A stretch of 64,000 nucleotides of DNA from UBA1723 sp045641625 (GTDB lineage Bacteria; Bacteroidota; Bacteroidia; Bacteroidales; Paludibacteraceae), in the NCBI GenBank assembly GCA_045641625.1, contig JAZUHH010000079.1, positions 1-64,000 on the forward strand, given 5' to 3'. The notes beneath the pieces were generated by a model. That model saw only the letters and a list, made by a program, of their open reading frames with translations, did not search any database and was not told where the DNA came from. Positions 26,998-35,604 of the stretch are shown in pieces. How positions within the stretch are numbered: position 1 is the stretch's first letter; every line of letters begins with the position of its first letter. A program made the translations under genes and the position numbers.

Positions 26998-28691
26998 TAC
27001 TTGATCTTCAACGCGTCTCTTCCTAATTTCATTGCACAGAAGTTTGGTCCACACATAGTGCAGTACTCTCCGTCTGTATGATGAGCCTCCTCAAAAATCT
27101 CGCGAGACTTCTCCGGATCAAGAGACAAATTGAACTGGTCATTCCAACGGAACTCGAAACGAGCCTTGGACAAAGCATTGTCTCTGATTGTTGCGCCCGG
27201 ATGTCCCTTAGCCAAATCTGCGGCATGAGCAGCAATCTTGTAGGTAATGACTCCGACACGAACATCATCCTTGTTAGGCAAAGCAAGATGCTCCTTTGGT
27301 GTTACATAGCAAAGCATCGCTGTTCCCAACCAACCTATCTGAGCCGCACCGATAGCAGAAGTGATATGGTCGTAAGCTGGAGCAATATCTGTCACAAGAG
27401 GTCCCAGTGTGTAGAAAGGTGCGTTATGACAATGAGTGATCTGTCTCTCCATATTCTCCTTGATCTTGTGCATTGGCACGTGACCAGGGCCTTCGATGAA
27501 AGCCTGAACATTCTTTTCCCACGCACGAAGAACAAGTTCGCCCATAGTGTCAAGCTCCGCAAACTGAGCCTCGTCGTTAGCGTCTGCCGTACAACCAGGA
27601 CGAAGACCGTCTCCAAGTGAAACAGCAACGTCATACTGGGCAAGGATATCGCAGATGTCATCAAAATGCTCGTATAGGAAGCTCTCCTGATTGTGAACAA
27701 GGCACCACTTGCTCATGATTGAGCCTCCGCGAGATACGATACCGCATAATCTCTTGTCAGCCAAATGAACATTATGGCGGCGAATACCTGCATGGATAGT
27801 GAAATAGTCAACTCCCTGCTCGCACTGCTCGATCAAAGTGTCGCGATAGATTTCCCAAGTCAAATCCTCAACCTTACCGTTAACCTTCTCTAGCGCTTGA
27901 TAGATAGGCACTGTACCCACTGGCACAGGGCAGTTACGGATAATCCACTCTCTTGTTTCGTGAATGTTGGCACCTGTCGAAAGGTCCATCAGCGTATCTC
28001 CACCCCACTTACAGCTCCACACGGACTTCTCCACCTCTTCGTCAATGGTTGAAGTAGTCGCTGAGTTTCCTATGTTTGTATTGATCTTCACAAGGAAGTT
28101 GCGGCCGATAATCATTGGCTCGCTCTCAGGATGGTTGATATTTGCGGGAAGAACTGCACGTCCCTCTGCTATTTCCTTGCGGACGAACTCGGGAGTGATG
28201 TATGAATCAATGCCAAGCTCCTTGCAGTTCATGTTCTCGCGGATGGCAACATACTCCATTTCGGGAGTGATGACACCTGCCTTTGCGTATGCCATCTGGG
28301 TAATGTTGGCACCCTTCTTTGCACGATAAGGCAAGGCAATATGCTCGAAGCGAAGATGGTCAAGGCTCTTGTCTGCAAGGCGCATCTTTCCGTATTCAGA
28401 AGTTATCTCTGGCAACTGCTCTACATCTCCACGGGAAACAATCCACTTCTCTCGGAATCTCTCTATACCCTTCTTTAGATCGACAGTAATGTTTGGATCA
28501 GAGAAAGGACCAGACGTGTCATAAATCAACACCGGAGCATTCTCTGTTACTGTTCTCTTTCCATTTTCGTCCACAGATACAGAAGGAGTAAGGTTTACCT
28601 TCAACATACCGACCTTTACATCTGGGAACATTTCGCCTTGCATGTAATACTTCTCACGCTTGGCATAATGTGTTACTTTTTTATCTGACAT
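26997..28691 (-). CDS. thiC: Phosphomethylpyrimidine synthase
   Basis: ThiC is the unusual radical-SAM enzyme that rearranges aminoimidazole ribotide into HMP phosphate. The 564-residue protein carries the C-terminal cluster motif CxxCxxxxC as CTMCGPNFC (C544, C547, C552), and core segments such as FTIHAGI, SRGGSIM and EGPGHVPMHKI. It sits between thiG and the EamA gene and shares the TAATG overlap with the latter. Confidence 0.97.
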   Translation of the reverse strand: MSDKKVTHYAKREKYYMQGEMFPDVKVGMLKVNLTPSVSVDENGKRTVTENAPVLIYDTSGPFSDPNITVDLKKGIERFREKWIVSRGDVEQLPEITSEYGKMRLADKSLDHLRFEHIALPYRAKKGANITQMAYAKAGVITPEMEYVAIRENMNCKELGIDSYITPEFVRKEIAEGRAVLPANINHPESEPMIIGRNFLVKINTNIGNSATTSTIDEEVEKSVWSCKWGGDTLMDLSTGANIHETREWIIRNCPVPVGTVPIYQALEKVNGKVEDLTWEIYRDTLIEQCEQGVDYFTIHAGIRRHNVHLADKRLCGIVSRGGSIMSKWCLVHNQESFLYEHFDDICDILAQYDVAVSLGDGLRPGCTADANDEAQFAELDTMGELVLRAWEKNVQAFIEGPGHVPMHKIKENMERQITHCHNAPFYTLGPLVTDIAPAYDHITSAIGAAQIGWLGTAMLCYVTPKEHLALPNKDDVRVGVITYKIAAHAADLAKGHPGATIRDNALSKARFEFRWNDQFNLSLDPEKSREIFEEAHHTDGEYCTMCGPNFCAMKLGRDALKIK

Positions 28692-28719
28692 AGATGAATT
28701 TTCAATCGTTAGTATTTTA

Positions 28720-29493
28720 TTAACCCAAGAATGATGTCAACGGAGAACTTGCCACAGCCTCGCCTGCAGTAACTGCACCAAGACCAGCCTCATAGGCTTC
28801 GCGTCCGCACTTAACTGCATCACGGAAAGCGACTGCCATACGGACAGGATCTCCGGCAACTGCGATAGCTGTATTGACAAGACATGCGTCCGCACCCAAC
28901 TCCATAGCCGCAGCGGCATGGCTCGGAGCTCCGATACCTGCATCCACGACAACCGGCACATTAGCCTGCTCGATGATAATCTTCAAGAAATCCTCGGTAC
29001 GCAAGCCCTTGTTGGAACCGATAGGCGCAGCAAGCGGCATGACTGTTGCGGCACCTGCCTCCTCAAGCCTCTTACAAAGTACGGGATCAGCCTGGCAGTA
29101 AGGCAATACGACAAAACCAAGTTTCACAAGTTCTTCAGTTGCCTTTAGTGTCTCTATGGAATCGGGCAAAAGATAACGTGGGTCCGGATGAATCTCGAGC
29201 TTCAACCAGTTTGTTCCAAATGCCTCTCTGCTCATTTTTGCGGCAAACACGGCCTCCTTTGCGTCACGCACTCCGCTGGTGTTCGGCAAAAGCTGGATGT
29301 TGTCCTTTACTATATGCTGAAGCATGTCGTCGTTCGCATCGTTTAACGAGATACGCTTCATGGCAACAGTAACCATTTCAGTTTCCGATGCCGAGATGGA
29401 AGCCTTCATTAAATCGTTGCTGCTGAATTTTCCTGTTCCAAGGAAAAGACGGGAGTTGAACTCTCTGCCTGCTATTATAAGTTTCTCACTCAT
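28720..29493 (-). CDS. thiG: Thiazole synthase
   Basis: ThiG assembles the thiazole phosphate from deoxyxylulose 5-phosphate, dehydroglycine and ThiS thiocarboxylate. The 257-residue TIM-barrel protein starts LIIAGREFNSRLFLGTGK, with the Schiff-base lysine region WLKLEIHPD and the phosphate-binding PVVVDAGIGAPSHAAAAMELG. It lies 12 bases after thiE and 28 before thiC. Confidence 0.97.
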   Translation of the reverse strand: MSEKLIIAGREFNSRLFLGTGKFSSNDLMKASISASETEMVTVAMKRISLNDANDDMLQHIVKDNIQLLPNTSGVRDAKEAVFAAKMSREAFGTNWLKLEIHPDPRYLLPDSIETLKATEELVKLGFVVLPYCQADPVLCKRLEEAGAATVMPLAAPIGSNKGLRTEDFLKIIIEQANVPVVVDAGIGAPSHAAAAMELGADACLVNTAIAVAGDPVRMAVAFRDAVKCGREAYEAGLGAVTAGEAVASSPLTSFLG

Positions 29494-29505
29494 TATCTTG
29501 TATTG

Positions 29506-30153
29506 TTAAAAACACTTTTCTATTACTTTCAATATCTCTTCAGTCTCTGCCTTGGGATCTGCCGCTGACAATATACCTCCGGAGATTGCGACACCATTAG
29601 GACCGCTTTCCAGCACCTTGCGGATGTCAGCCTTTGTAATTCCTCCGATTGCTACGATAGGAATGTTGATTCCCTGCTCCCTGCATCTCCAGACTATCTC
29701 CTGATAGCCCTCAAGACCAAGAACCGGAGCAAGTTTCTTCTTTGTTGTAGTGAATCGGAACGGACCGCATCCTATGTAGTCAACGCTGTCCTTAATGGCA
29801 AGAATGTCCTCGAAGCTGTTGCATGTTCCACCAATAATGAAACCATCGCCAAGAATCTCTCTCGCTTCTTTAGGATTCATATCCATCTTTCCAAGATGAA
29901 CACCGTCAGCACCAACCTCCTTGGCTAGCTCCACATGGTCGTCGATAATCATGACTGCATTGTGCTCCTTGCATATAGGAAGAAGCTCAAGGGCTACCTT
30001 CTTGACATCCTCGACCGGAGTGTCCTTCATGCGAAGCTGCACCCACTTGCAACCTCCTTCCAGGGCAAGCTTTGCGCCTTCGATCTCACTTCGTCCGTTT
30101 ACGGGATGAGTTATAAGTTGTAACGGGAATGCCCGTCTCTGCAATAAATTCAT
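29506..30153 (-). CDS. thiE: Thiamin-phosphate synthase
   Basis: ThiE joins HMP pyrophosphate to thiazole phosphate. The 215-residue protein shows the complete set: WVQLRMKD, ADGVHLGKMDM, IGGTCNS, DYIGCGPFRFTTTKK and VAIGGI. It starts one base after the stop of a second ThiE-family gene, so the two are coupled. This is the copy with the better-conserved active site. Confidence 0.93.
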   Translation of the reverse strand: MNLLQRRAFPLQLITHPVNGRSEIEGAKLALEGGCKWVQLRMKDTPVEDVKKVALELLPICKEHNAVMIIDDHVELAKEVGADGVHLGKMDMNPKEAREILGDGFIIGGTCNSFEDILAIKDSVDYIGCGPFRFTTTKKKLAPVLGLEGYQEIVWRCREQGINIPIVAIGGITKADIRKVLESGPNGVAISGGILSAADPKAETEEILKVIEKCF

Positions 30154-30154
30154 A

Positions 30155-30718
30155 TTATAACATATCTTTTATTATCTCAATTTGTGCTATTCCGTTCTTC
30201 CAGGCATTACCGAGAACTGCCACACCTCCGAAGCCATATTCTCTAACCTTCGGCAACTTGGCTAGCGAAACACCACCCAGAGCAATAACATTATCATTTA
30301 TTATGCCTTTTTCTTTAGCCTCCAACAATTCGACTTCAGCAAAATTCGACTTATAACCCTCCTTACTTACACTGTCAAAGATTGGGCTAAGGAAACAATA
30401 ATCCATATCTTTGGATGCCTCAACCTCAGCAAGACTGTGGCAGGAACGGGACGTGCAAATGTCTGCTGACTCAAGATGCCTGCCATTCAGATGGGCACCG
30501 CCAAGTCCGTACTCGCTAACGAGATTATAGAAGTCGTGAAGAACTATTCTCTTTCTCTCTTCAGGAGTCAACCCCTCTATTATCTTTCTCAGCTCTAACT
30601 CAGAGGATTTTGGGTGACGAAGATGAAGTCTGAACACACCGCACTCTATAACCCTCTTGATCTGTTCAACTTCACCCTGGAAAGTTTCTTCCGGAGTTAT
30701 GACTATTACCCTCCACAT
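30155..30718 (-). CDS. Second ThiE/TenI-family protein
   Basis: This 187-residue protein is a shorter relative of ThiE: RLHLRHPKSSE, GGAHLNGRHLE, YCFLSPIFDSVSKEGY and VIALGGV follow the family order. The residues for HMP pyrophosphate binding are less conserved than in the neighbour, so it may be TenI-like (thiazole tautomerase) rather than a second synthase. Its start overlaps the thiS stop by 13 bases (GTATGTGGAGGGTAA), which implies coupled translation. Confidence 0.8.
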   Translation of the reverse strand: MWRVIVITPEETFQGEVEQIKRVIECGVFRLHLRHPKSSELELRKIIEGLTPEERKRIVLHDFYNLVSEYGLGGAHLNGRHLESADICTSRSCHSLAEVEASKDMDYCFLSPIFDSVSKEGYKSNFAEVELLEAKEKGIINDNVIALGGVSLAKLPKVREYGFGGVAVLGNAWKNGIAQIEIIKDML

Positions 30719-30906
30719 ACAGCACGAATCATCATCACATCCACACCTTCGGCAAGCTTTGTATCTGCCCAGTCGTCTCTAACGATAACCTCGCTGTCGA
30801 TGGCAAAGGCTATTCCCTTGCTGTCGATTCCCAATTTAGTGCAAATATCGGCGACTGTTGCGCCATCCTGCAACTCCAAATCTTCGCCATTCAACTTTAT
30901 CTTCAT
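30706..30906 (-). CDS. thiS: Sulfur carrier protein ThiS
   Basis: This 66-residue ubiquitin-like protein carries the sulfur for the thiazole as a C-terminal thiocarboxylate. It starts MKIKLNGEDLEL and ends in the required Gly-Gly (RAVCGG). The start at 30906 is chosen over an upstream ATG at 30963, which would overlap thiD. No thiF adenylyltransferase gene is present in this operon, so activation must come from a protein encoded elsewhere. Confidence 0.93.
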   Translation of the reverse strand: MKIKLNGEDLELQDGATVADICTKLGIDSKGIAFAIDSEVIVRDDWADTKLAEGVDVMMIRAVCGG

Positions 30907-30919
30907 ATCTTTTCCTTGA

Positions 30920-31645
30920 TTATACAAAATGGTTAAGAGGACCATAGCCCTCAGTAATGTCAAGATTCACAGCCCTTACAATCGCTCTGTTCACATAGTC
31001 ATGCGCCTGGCTGACTGCCTCAACCAGACCCAAGCCGTTTGCCAAACCGCTTGCTATGGCCGAAGACATTGTACAGCCTGTGCCATGAGTGTTCGTTGTC
31101 TTTACCCTCTGCGAAGTAAAACGATATTCCCTGCCTTCGACTCTAAGCACATCCTCGCAAAGATCCGAATCAACGTCTCCTCCCTTGTTCAGTACAGCGT
31201 TTGAAGTGATGTCCTTCAGTATCTCCGTCTCCTTGACATTGGGCGTTACGAGAACTGCGCAGCTGCACAGTTTCCGATAGAGCTCTATTGTCTCATCGTC
31301 AAACTGTCGGTCTCCCAAAGTTGCGCTAACAATCGGGTCAATCACAAGATTCCTTGGCTTTCTGCCTTCGAAGAAATCTATCAGGATCTTTAATTGAGAC
31401 TTGGTTGCAATCATTCCGCACTTCATGGCATCCACCCTGTAATGGTCGAAAATGTCAGCTATCTGCTTGCGGAACATATCGTCACTCACAGCCTCAACGC
31501 CATTGAACGACTTGGGATTCTGTGAAGTGGAGGCAGTAAGCACAGCCATGCCATAGACACCGAATCTGCCTGCCACACGAACATCTGCAAGCACCCCGGC
31601 GCCTCCGGTCGGATCCAAAGCCCCAATAGTCACCATCGTCTTCAT
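30920..31645 (-). CDS. thiD: Hydroxymethylpyrimidine/phosphomethylpyrimidine kinase
   Basis: ThiD phosphorylates HMP and HMP phosphate. The 241-residue ribokinase-like protein has IGALDPTGGAGVLADVR near the N-terminus and the anion-hole motif THGTGCT near the C-terminus. It is the first gene of the operon, directly behind a TPP riboswitch and its terminator. The start at 31645 lies just downstream of that terminator; an in-frame ATG at 31690 lies inside the hairpin and is rejected. Confidence 0.95.
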   Translation of the reverse strand: MKTMVTIGALDPTGGAGVLADVRVAGRFGVYGMAVLTASTSQNPKSFNGVEAVSDDMFRKQIADIFDHYRVDAMKCGMIATKSQLKILIDFFEGRKPRNLVIDPIVSATLGDRQFDDETIELYRKLCSCAVLVTPNVKETEILKDITSNAVLNKGGDVDSDLCEDVLRVEGREYRFTSQRVKTTNTHGTGCTMSSAIASGLANGLGLVEAVSQAHDYVNRAIVRAVNLDITEGYGPLNHFV

Positions 31646-31650
31646 AAAGC

Positions 31651-31695
31651 AAAAAAAATATGCGACACCGAAGTAAATTGCCTTCGTCATCGCAT
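31651..31695 (-). terminator. Riboswitch-controlled terminator before thiD
   Basis: On the minus strand ATGCGA..CGAAG and CTTCG..TCGCAT pair (31660-31695), followed by eight T (31651-31658). It lies between the TPP aptamer and the thiD start, the position of a transcription-terminating expression platform. Confidence 0.75.
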
Positions 31696-31740
31696 CTATC
31701 TATTTTCTATCCACGCCTAAGCATGTGATAGTATGTTAGA

Positions 31741-31830
31741 AGAATGTTCCTACATCGGCATTACCCGCATCAGGTTATCATCTGTCTTAGGGTATAATCT
31801 CAGCCTTGACTATGTCTCAGCACCCCTCTT
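31741..31830 (-). promoter_or_regulatory. TPP riboswitch (THI element)
   Basis: The minus strand carries the conserved blocks of the THI element in order: GGGGTGC, GGCTGAGA, ATACCC, AACCTGAT, GCGGGTAATGCC and a closing GGAAC. It precedes thiD by about 100 bases and should shut off the whole eight-gene operon when thiamin pyrophosphate is abundant. Confidence 0.95.
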
Positions 31831-31843
31831 CTTCTCTTTTTTG

Positions 31844-31851
31844 CAAAGATA
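31844..31851 (-). promoter_or_regulatory. Promoter of the thiamin operon
   Basis: The minus strand reads TATCTTTG, a perfect TAnnTTTG match, about 15 bases before the aptamer. Confidence 0.75.
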
Positions 31852-31890
31852 CAAGTTTTAATTCATATACTTGCAACTTCTTGTCATATT

Positions 31891-32490
31891 TTACAGCTGT
31901 CCGCTCTCAACCAGGTTGATGATTCTCTCCACTATCTTGTCTTCCTCGCTTTTGTCAGCGTCAAATTCCACCTTTAGATCGGCACCCAGTACCTTGGCAA
32001 AACCCTGCCAGAAGAATGCACGGAAACCTCCACGAAGTTCCTTGACAATTTCATAGCTTGTTCTGTCACACTCCCTATCGACCAAACGAATCAGCATCTT
32101 GCCCTGCTTTAGAGAAAGCTTCTTCAAAATCGGCGTGTATGTAGAGACAAGTTCATCCTCTTTCGATTTCATGAACGCCTTGCGCTCTTTTTCGCTCATG
32201 CCCTCCATCTGCTTGTTCACATCACGGAGCAAGCCTCCAATCAACTTTGCGTATGGAAGAGTCTTTTTTACTCTCGAAACAGTAGCCCAATAGAACTTCT
32301 CCTGCTTCTCGTTTTTGAACACTATTGGCGGATACACATATAGCATGGGCAACTGCAAGTCCAATACGGTGTCAGTCCCCTCTACATGCGCTCTCGCAAT
32401 CTGCCCCTCGTGATTTCCGGACACCGGCATTCCGAACAAGGAAGTTACAAGTGCTACAAAAAACGATATTACGAAAAATCTTAGTTTCAT
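31891..32490 (-). CDS. DUF4294-family secreted protein
   Basis: This 199-residue protein has a signal peptide (residues 1-21, ending FGMPVSG) and a mature part with the segments MLYVYPPIVFKNEKQEKFYWATVSRVKKTLPYAK and VKELRGGFRAFFWQGFAKVLG, which match the Bacteroidota DUF4294 family. Function is unknown. The start at 32490 (or 32499) is chosen because the promoter at 32519-32526 lies inside any longer frame. Confidence 0.8.
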   Translation of the reverse strand: MKLRFFVISFFVALVTSLFGMPVSGNHEGQIARAHVEGTDTVLDLQLPMLYVYPPIVFKNEKQEKFYWATVSRVKKTLPYAKLIGGLLRDVNKQMEGMSEKERKAFMKSKEDELVSTYTPILKKLSLKQGKMLIRLVDRECDRTSYEIVKELRGGFRAFFWQGFAKVLGADLKVEFDADKSEEDKIVERIINLVESGQL

Positions 32491-32518
32491 ACCCAACATA
32501 TCATTACGATAACAAATG

Positions 32519-32526
32519 CAAAAATA
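32519..32526 (-). promoter_or_regulatory. Promoter of the DUF4294 gene
   Basis: The minus strand reads TATTTTTG, a perfect TAnnTTTG match, 29 bases before the chosen ATG; it excludes the longer start at 32544. Confidence 0.6.
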
Positions 32527-32797
32527 AAACAAAAGCGAACACACACAAAGATTTTGGCGTTAAAAATACTTAAAACCAGAAATGTAGTTTGTCAGACTCA
32601 CACCCAAACGGACCAACAAAGGCACTCTTTTTGTCAATTCAAAACCTGATCTAAAACCAGCGGAAAACAAAAAGGTAAATCCTATAACAACAGACCTTCA
32701 GATTGAAATCATTTTGTCAAACTGATGTCCGAAGAAAAATTTTAGGACAAATCCCATTTTCTCAGCCGACATCGGTAATCTACGAACAGAAAAGAAA
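32527..32797. other. Gene-free spacer
   Basis: Between the DUF4294 promoter and the terminator of the next minus-strand gene I see only AT-rich sequence without an open frame or repeat. Confidence 0.5.
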
Positions 32798-32825
32798 AGT
32801 CCGGAACAAGAGTTTGTTCCGGACT
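32789..32825 (-). terminator. Terminator of the BspA-like gene
   Basis: AGTCCGGAACAA and TTGTTCCGGACT pair (32798-32825), followed on the minus strand by TTTCTTTTCT. Confidence 0.85.
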
Positions 32826-32884
32826 GCCTTATCTTTGATATTATTCTGCCTTATGAGACTTTAGTCTCCGCTTCCGGCAAAATC

Positions 32885-33517
32885 CTACTCCTTGTTGTAT
32901 GCCAAAAGCTTGTCATTCCCAACATAAGACACAGACTTGCAACCTGCAAATGCATCTTTGCCAACCTTTACTTGTCCTTCCTTGTTCATGATGATTACGT
33001 TAAGGTTATTGCATCCGTAGAATGCTCTTGCTCCAATTTTCTTTACGGAAGCTGGAATGACAATAGAGTTGAGGTTGTAACAATAGTAAAAAGCCTCTTT
33101 TCCTATGCCGTTAACATGATTGGGAACATTCACATTCTTAAGGCTCACACAATTCTTGAATGTTTCCTTGTGAATGTAGGCAATGGTACCAGTAAGAAAT
33201 ATGTTCTCAACGTATGAGAAGTCCTTGAAAGCACCCTTAGCTACAGAAAGAACTTCTCCTGTGACTTCCAAATACTTGTTAGTTGAATCGTTGAGACTTG
33301 GATTCACTGTAACGGATCTTCTGTCTCCCAAACCGTCATTGTAATAAGTGTTATTGAAATCGAATTCCAAATAATTAATCTCAGTCGGCTTGCTAGTAGG
33401 ATGATGGGCAGTCCCATGACAAGAACAGTAGTGGTAGTTGCCCTTTTTATGGGACTTTGCAGAGCAGCCAAGACTGATAGTCAGCGCTGCCACTGTTAGT
33501 AGTAAAAAATGTTTCAT
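32885..33517 (-). CDS. BspA-like leucine-rich repeat lipoprotein
   Basis: This 210-residue protein has a signal peptide ending at Cys18 (SLGC), a His/Cys-rich stretch (HYCSCHGTAHH, about residues 29-39) and at least four LRR_5 repeats of the BspA type, for example EAFYYCYNLNSIVIPASVKKIG and ARAFYGCNNLNVI. BspA-like proteins are Bacteroidota and Treponema surface adhesins; this one is short. The His/Cys cluster after the signal peptide could bind metal. Its own promoter and terminator flank it. Confidence 0.85.
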   Translation of the reverse strand: MKHFLLLTVAALTISLGCSAKSHKKGNYHYCSCHGTAHHPTSKPTEINYLEFDFNNTYYNDGLGDRRSVTVNPSLNDSTNKYLEVTGEVLSVAKGAFKDFSYVENIFLTGTIAYIHKETFKNCVSLKNVNVPNHVNGIGKEAFYYCYNLNSIVIPASVKKIGARAFYGCNNLNVIIMNKEGQVKVGKDAFAGCKSVSYVGNDKLLAYNKE

Positions 33518-33546
33518 ACTGTATTAATTATTAAGTTTTAGCGCAA

Positions 33547-33554
33547 CAAATGTA
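33547..33554 (-). promoter_or_regulatory. Promoter of the BspA-like gene
   Basis: The minus strand reads TACATTTG, a perfect TAnnTTTG match, 30 bases before the ATG. Confidence 0.65.
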
Positions 33555-33725
33555 TAGATATTTTTTTACTAAGAATCAAAAAATTACACTTTTTTATTGA
33601 TTATGTGCAAGAATTGTTGCTCGACATATTTCTGCAACACAAGACAAGGCAAAAAAGGAACAGCAAGCTATTTTCGCCAGACTCGTCTCTTCCCTATTGG
33701 ACTAAAGACTTAACATCATTGTAGG

Positions 33726-33757
33726 ACAAAAAAAGAGTGACTTGAAAAGCCACTCTT
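33726..33757 (-). terminator. Terminator of rfbB
   Basis: AGAGTG and CACTCT form the core of the stem (33733-33757), followed by a T-run on the minus strand, 26 bases after the rfbB stop. Confidence 0.7.
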
Positions 33758-33782
33758 TAATCTTTTGAATATCAAACAGGGA

Positions 33783-34925
33783 TTATCTTCCCTTGTACAT
33801 ATTCTCGTAATACTTCTGATAATCTCCGGAAGTGACGTTCTCAAGCCACTCCTCGTTGTCAAGATACCACTTGACAGTCTTCTCGATACCCTCCTCAAAC
33901 TGAAGAGAAGGCTCCCATCCAAGTTCAGCCTGAAGCTTTCTTGAATCAATAGCGTATCGAGCATCGTGACCAAGACGGTCTGTAACGTAAGTGATAAGGT
34001 CAAGATCCTCACCCTCCTTACGTCCAAGAAGTCTATCCACAGTCTTGATAACAACCTTGATGATGTCAATGTTCTTCCACTCGTTGAAGCCTCCGATGTT
34101 ATAAGTCTCAGCAATCTTGCCATTGTGGAAGATTGTATCAATTGCTCTTGCGTGGTCAACAACATACAACCAGTCGCGAACGTTCTCTCCCTTACCATAT
34201 ACAGGCAATGGCTTGCGATGGCGGATATTGTTGATGAATAAAGGAATCAACTTCTCTGGGAACTGATATGGACCATAGTTGTTAGAGCAGTTAGTAACAA
34301 TTGTAGGCATGCCATAAGTGTCATGGAACGCTCTGACAAAATGGTCAGAACTTGCCTTTGATGCAGAATATGGAGAATGTGGATTGTACTTAGTAGTCTC
34401 AACAAAGAATTCGTCGCCATAAGCGCAATGGTCTTTGCCTGTAGAAGCTACGGTAGTGAACGGAGCCTCAATGCCCTCTGGATGATTCATCTCCAAAGCT
34501 CCGTAAACCTCGTCTGTAGAAATGTGGTAGAAACGCTTACCATCATACTTCTCAGGAAGAGACTCCCAGTAAAGCTTAGCTGCTTGAAGCAGTGAAAGAG
34601 TACCCATCACGTTTGTCTGAGCAAAAGTGAAAGGATCCTTGATGGAACGATCCACATGACTTTCTGCAGCAAGGTGGATGATTCCGTCAACATTATATGT
34701 TCCAAGAAGCTCTAACATCTTGTCGAAATCACAAATGTCAGCCTTCACAAACACATAGTTGGGAGCAGACTCTATATCTTTTAGATTAGCAAGATTGCCG
34801 GCATATGTCAACTTGTCAAGGTTGATAATCTGATAGTCTGGATACTTGTTGACAAACAAACGAACCACATGGCTACCAATAAAACCAGCACCTCCTGTTA
34901 TGATAATTCTACGTTTAAAGTCCAT
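33783..34925 (-). CDS. rfbB: dTDP-glucose 4,6-dehydratase
   Basis: RfbB converts dTDP-glucose to dTDP-4-keto-6-deoxyglucose on the way to rhamnose and other deoxysugars of surface polysaccharides. The 380-residue SDR protein has the NAD loop ITGGAGFIGSHVV, HLAAESHVDRS, STDEVYG, the catalytic YSASK and NNYGPYQFPEKLIP. The rest of the rhamnose pathway (rfbA, C, D) is not adjacent. It has its own promoter and terminator. Confidence 0.95.
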   Translation of the reverse strand: MDFKRRIIITGGAGFIGSHVVRLFVNKYPDYQIINLDKLTYAGNLANLKDIESAPNYVFVKADICDFDKMLELLGTYNVDGIIHLAAESHVDRSIKDPFTFAQTNVMGTLSLLQAAKLYWESLPEKYDGKRFYHISTDEVYGALEMNHPEGIEAPFTTVASTGKDHCAYGDEFFVETTKYNPHSPYSASKASSDHFVRAFHDTYGMPTIVTNCSNNYGPYQFPEKLIPLFINNIRHRKPLPVYGKGENVRDWLYVVDHARAIDTIFHNGKIAETYNIGGFNEWKNIDIIKVVIKTVDRLLGRKEGEDLDLITYVTDRLGHDARYAIDSRKLQAELGWEPSLQFEEGIEKTVKWYLDNEEWLENVTSGDYQKYYENMYKGR

Positions 34926-34956
34926 AATTTATTTATAGAATGGGTTAATTTGACTG

Positions 34957-34964
34957 CAAAGTTA
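34957..34964 (-). promoter_or_regulatory. Promoter of rfbB
   Basis: The minus strand reads TAACTTTG, a perfect TAnnTTTG match, 32 bases before the ATG. Confidence 0.65.
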
Positions 34965-35091
34965 TTAATTAATTGATATTTATGAGCAAATTATTGACTT
35001 TTTTTCAGCATCTGCCCTATATTATAAGGCTAAAGAGATAAGATTGGGGAATAATATCCACCAATCAGAACCCCTGTTACAAAGAAGACTA

Positions 35092-35583
35092 TCAGGATTC
35101 AGTCTCATTCTCCAACCTGTTTATGTACTTGATGCACAGCATGAGAGGCATTATTCCAAAGACTCCGAAAGAACAGTCTATCAATGTCCAAATGAAAGGT
35201 ATCTCTCTGATAGGACCGCAAATAAAAGCTAGGGGGAGAATAGTTACACACGCTATCATCGCCCAATAAACAACCCATTTATTCCGAATCGGGTCAATGA
35301 ATGGGCCAATAAACAACATAGCTATAACAATGTGGGCATAAGCAAGCCAATCATATCCGTATGCAATATAAGGATATTCTGCATTAGTTTCTATCAATCC
35401 GTCTCTTACACCGAACAGCCAGCCTATAATTGCATAATCATCTGCCAAGGTTTCTGACAAGCCGCTAATCCATCCGCACAACAGTTTCAGCTCAGTCTCT
35501 GCGGGGAATGCTGTAACTCCTGCCAAAACAAGAGCCACCATATAGAACGCAATCAATATTCTAATCTTTTTGAGTGTCTTCAT
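35092..35583 (-). CDS. Four-segment inner-membrane protein, unknown function
   Basis: This 163-residue protein has hydrophobic segments at about residues 8-25, 76-95, 103-122 and 130-148. Conserved-looking loops are GWLFGVRDGLIETN and GPFIDPIRNKW. I do not recognise the family. It starts 21 bases after the CNNM-type gene, so it is probably the second gene of that transcript. Confidence 0.7.
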   Translation of the reverse strand: MKTLKKIRILIAFYMVALVLAGVTAFPAETELKLLCGWISGLSETLADDYAIIGWLFGVRDGLIETNAEYPYIAYGYDWLAYAHIVIAMLFIGPFIDPIRNKWVVYWAMIACVTILPLAFICGPIREIPFIWTLIDCSFGVFGIMPLMLCIKYINRLENETES

Positions 35584-35604
35584 TTAAAATAACTTAAAAA
35601 CAAA

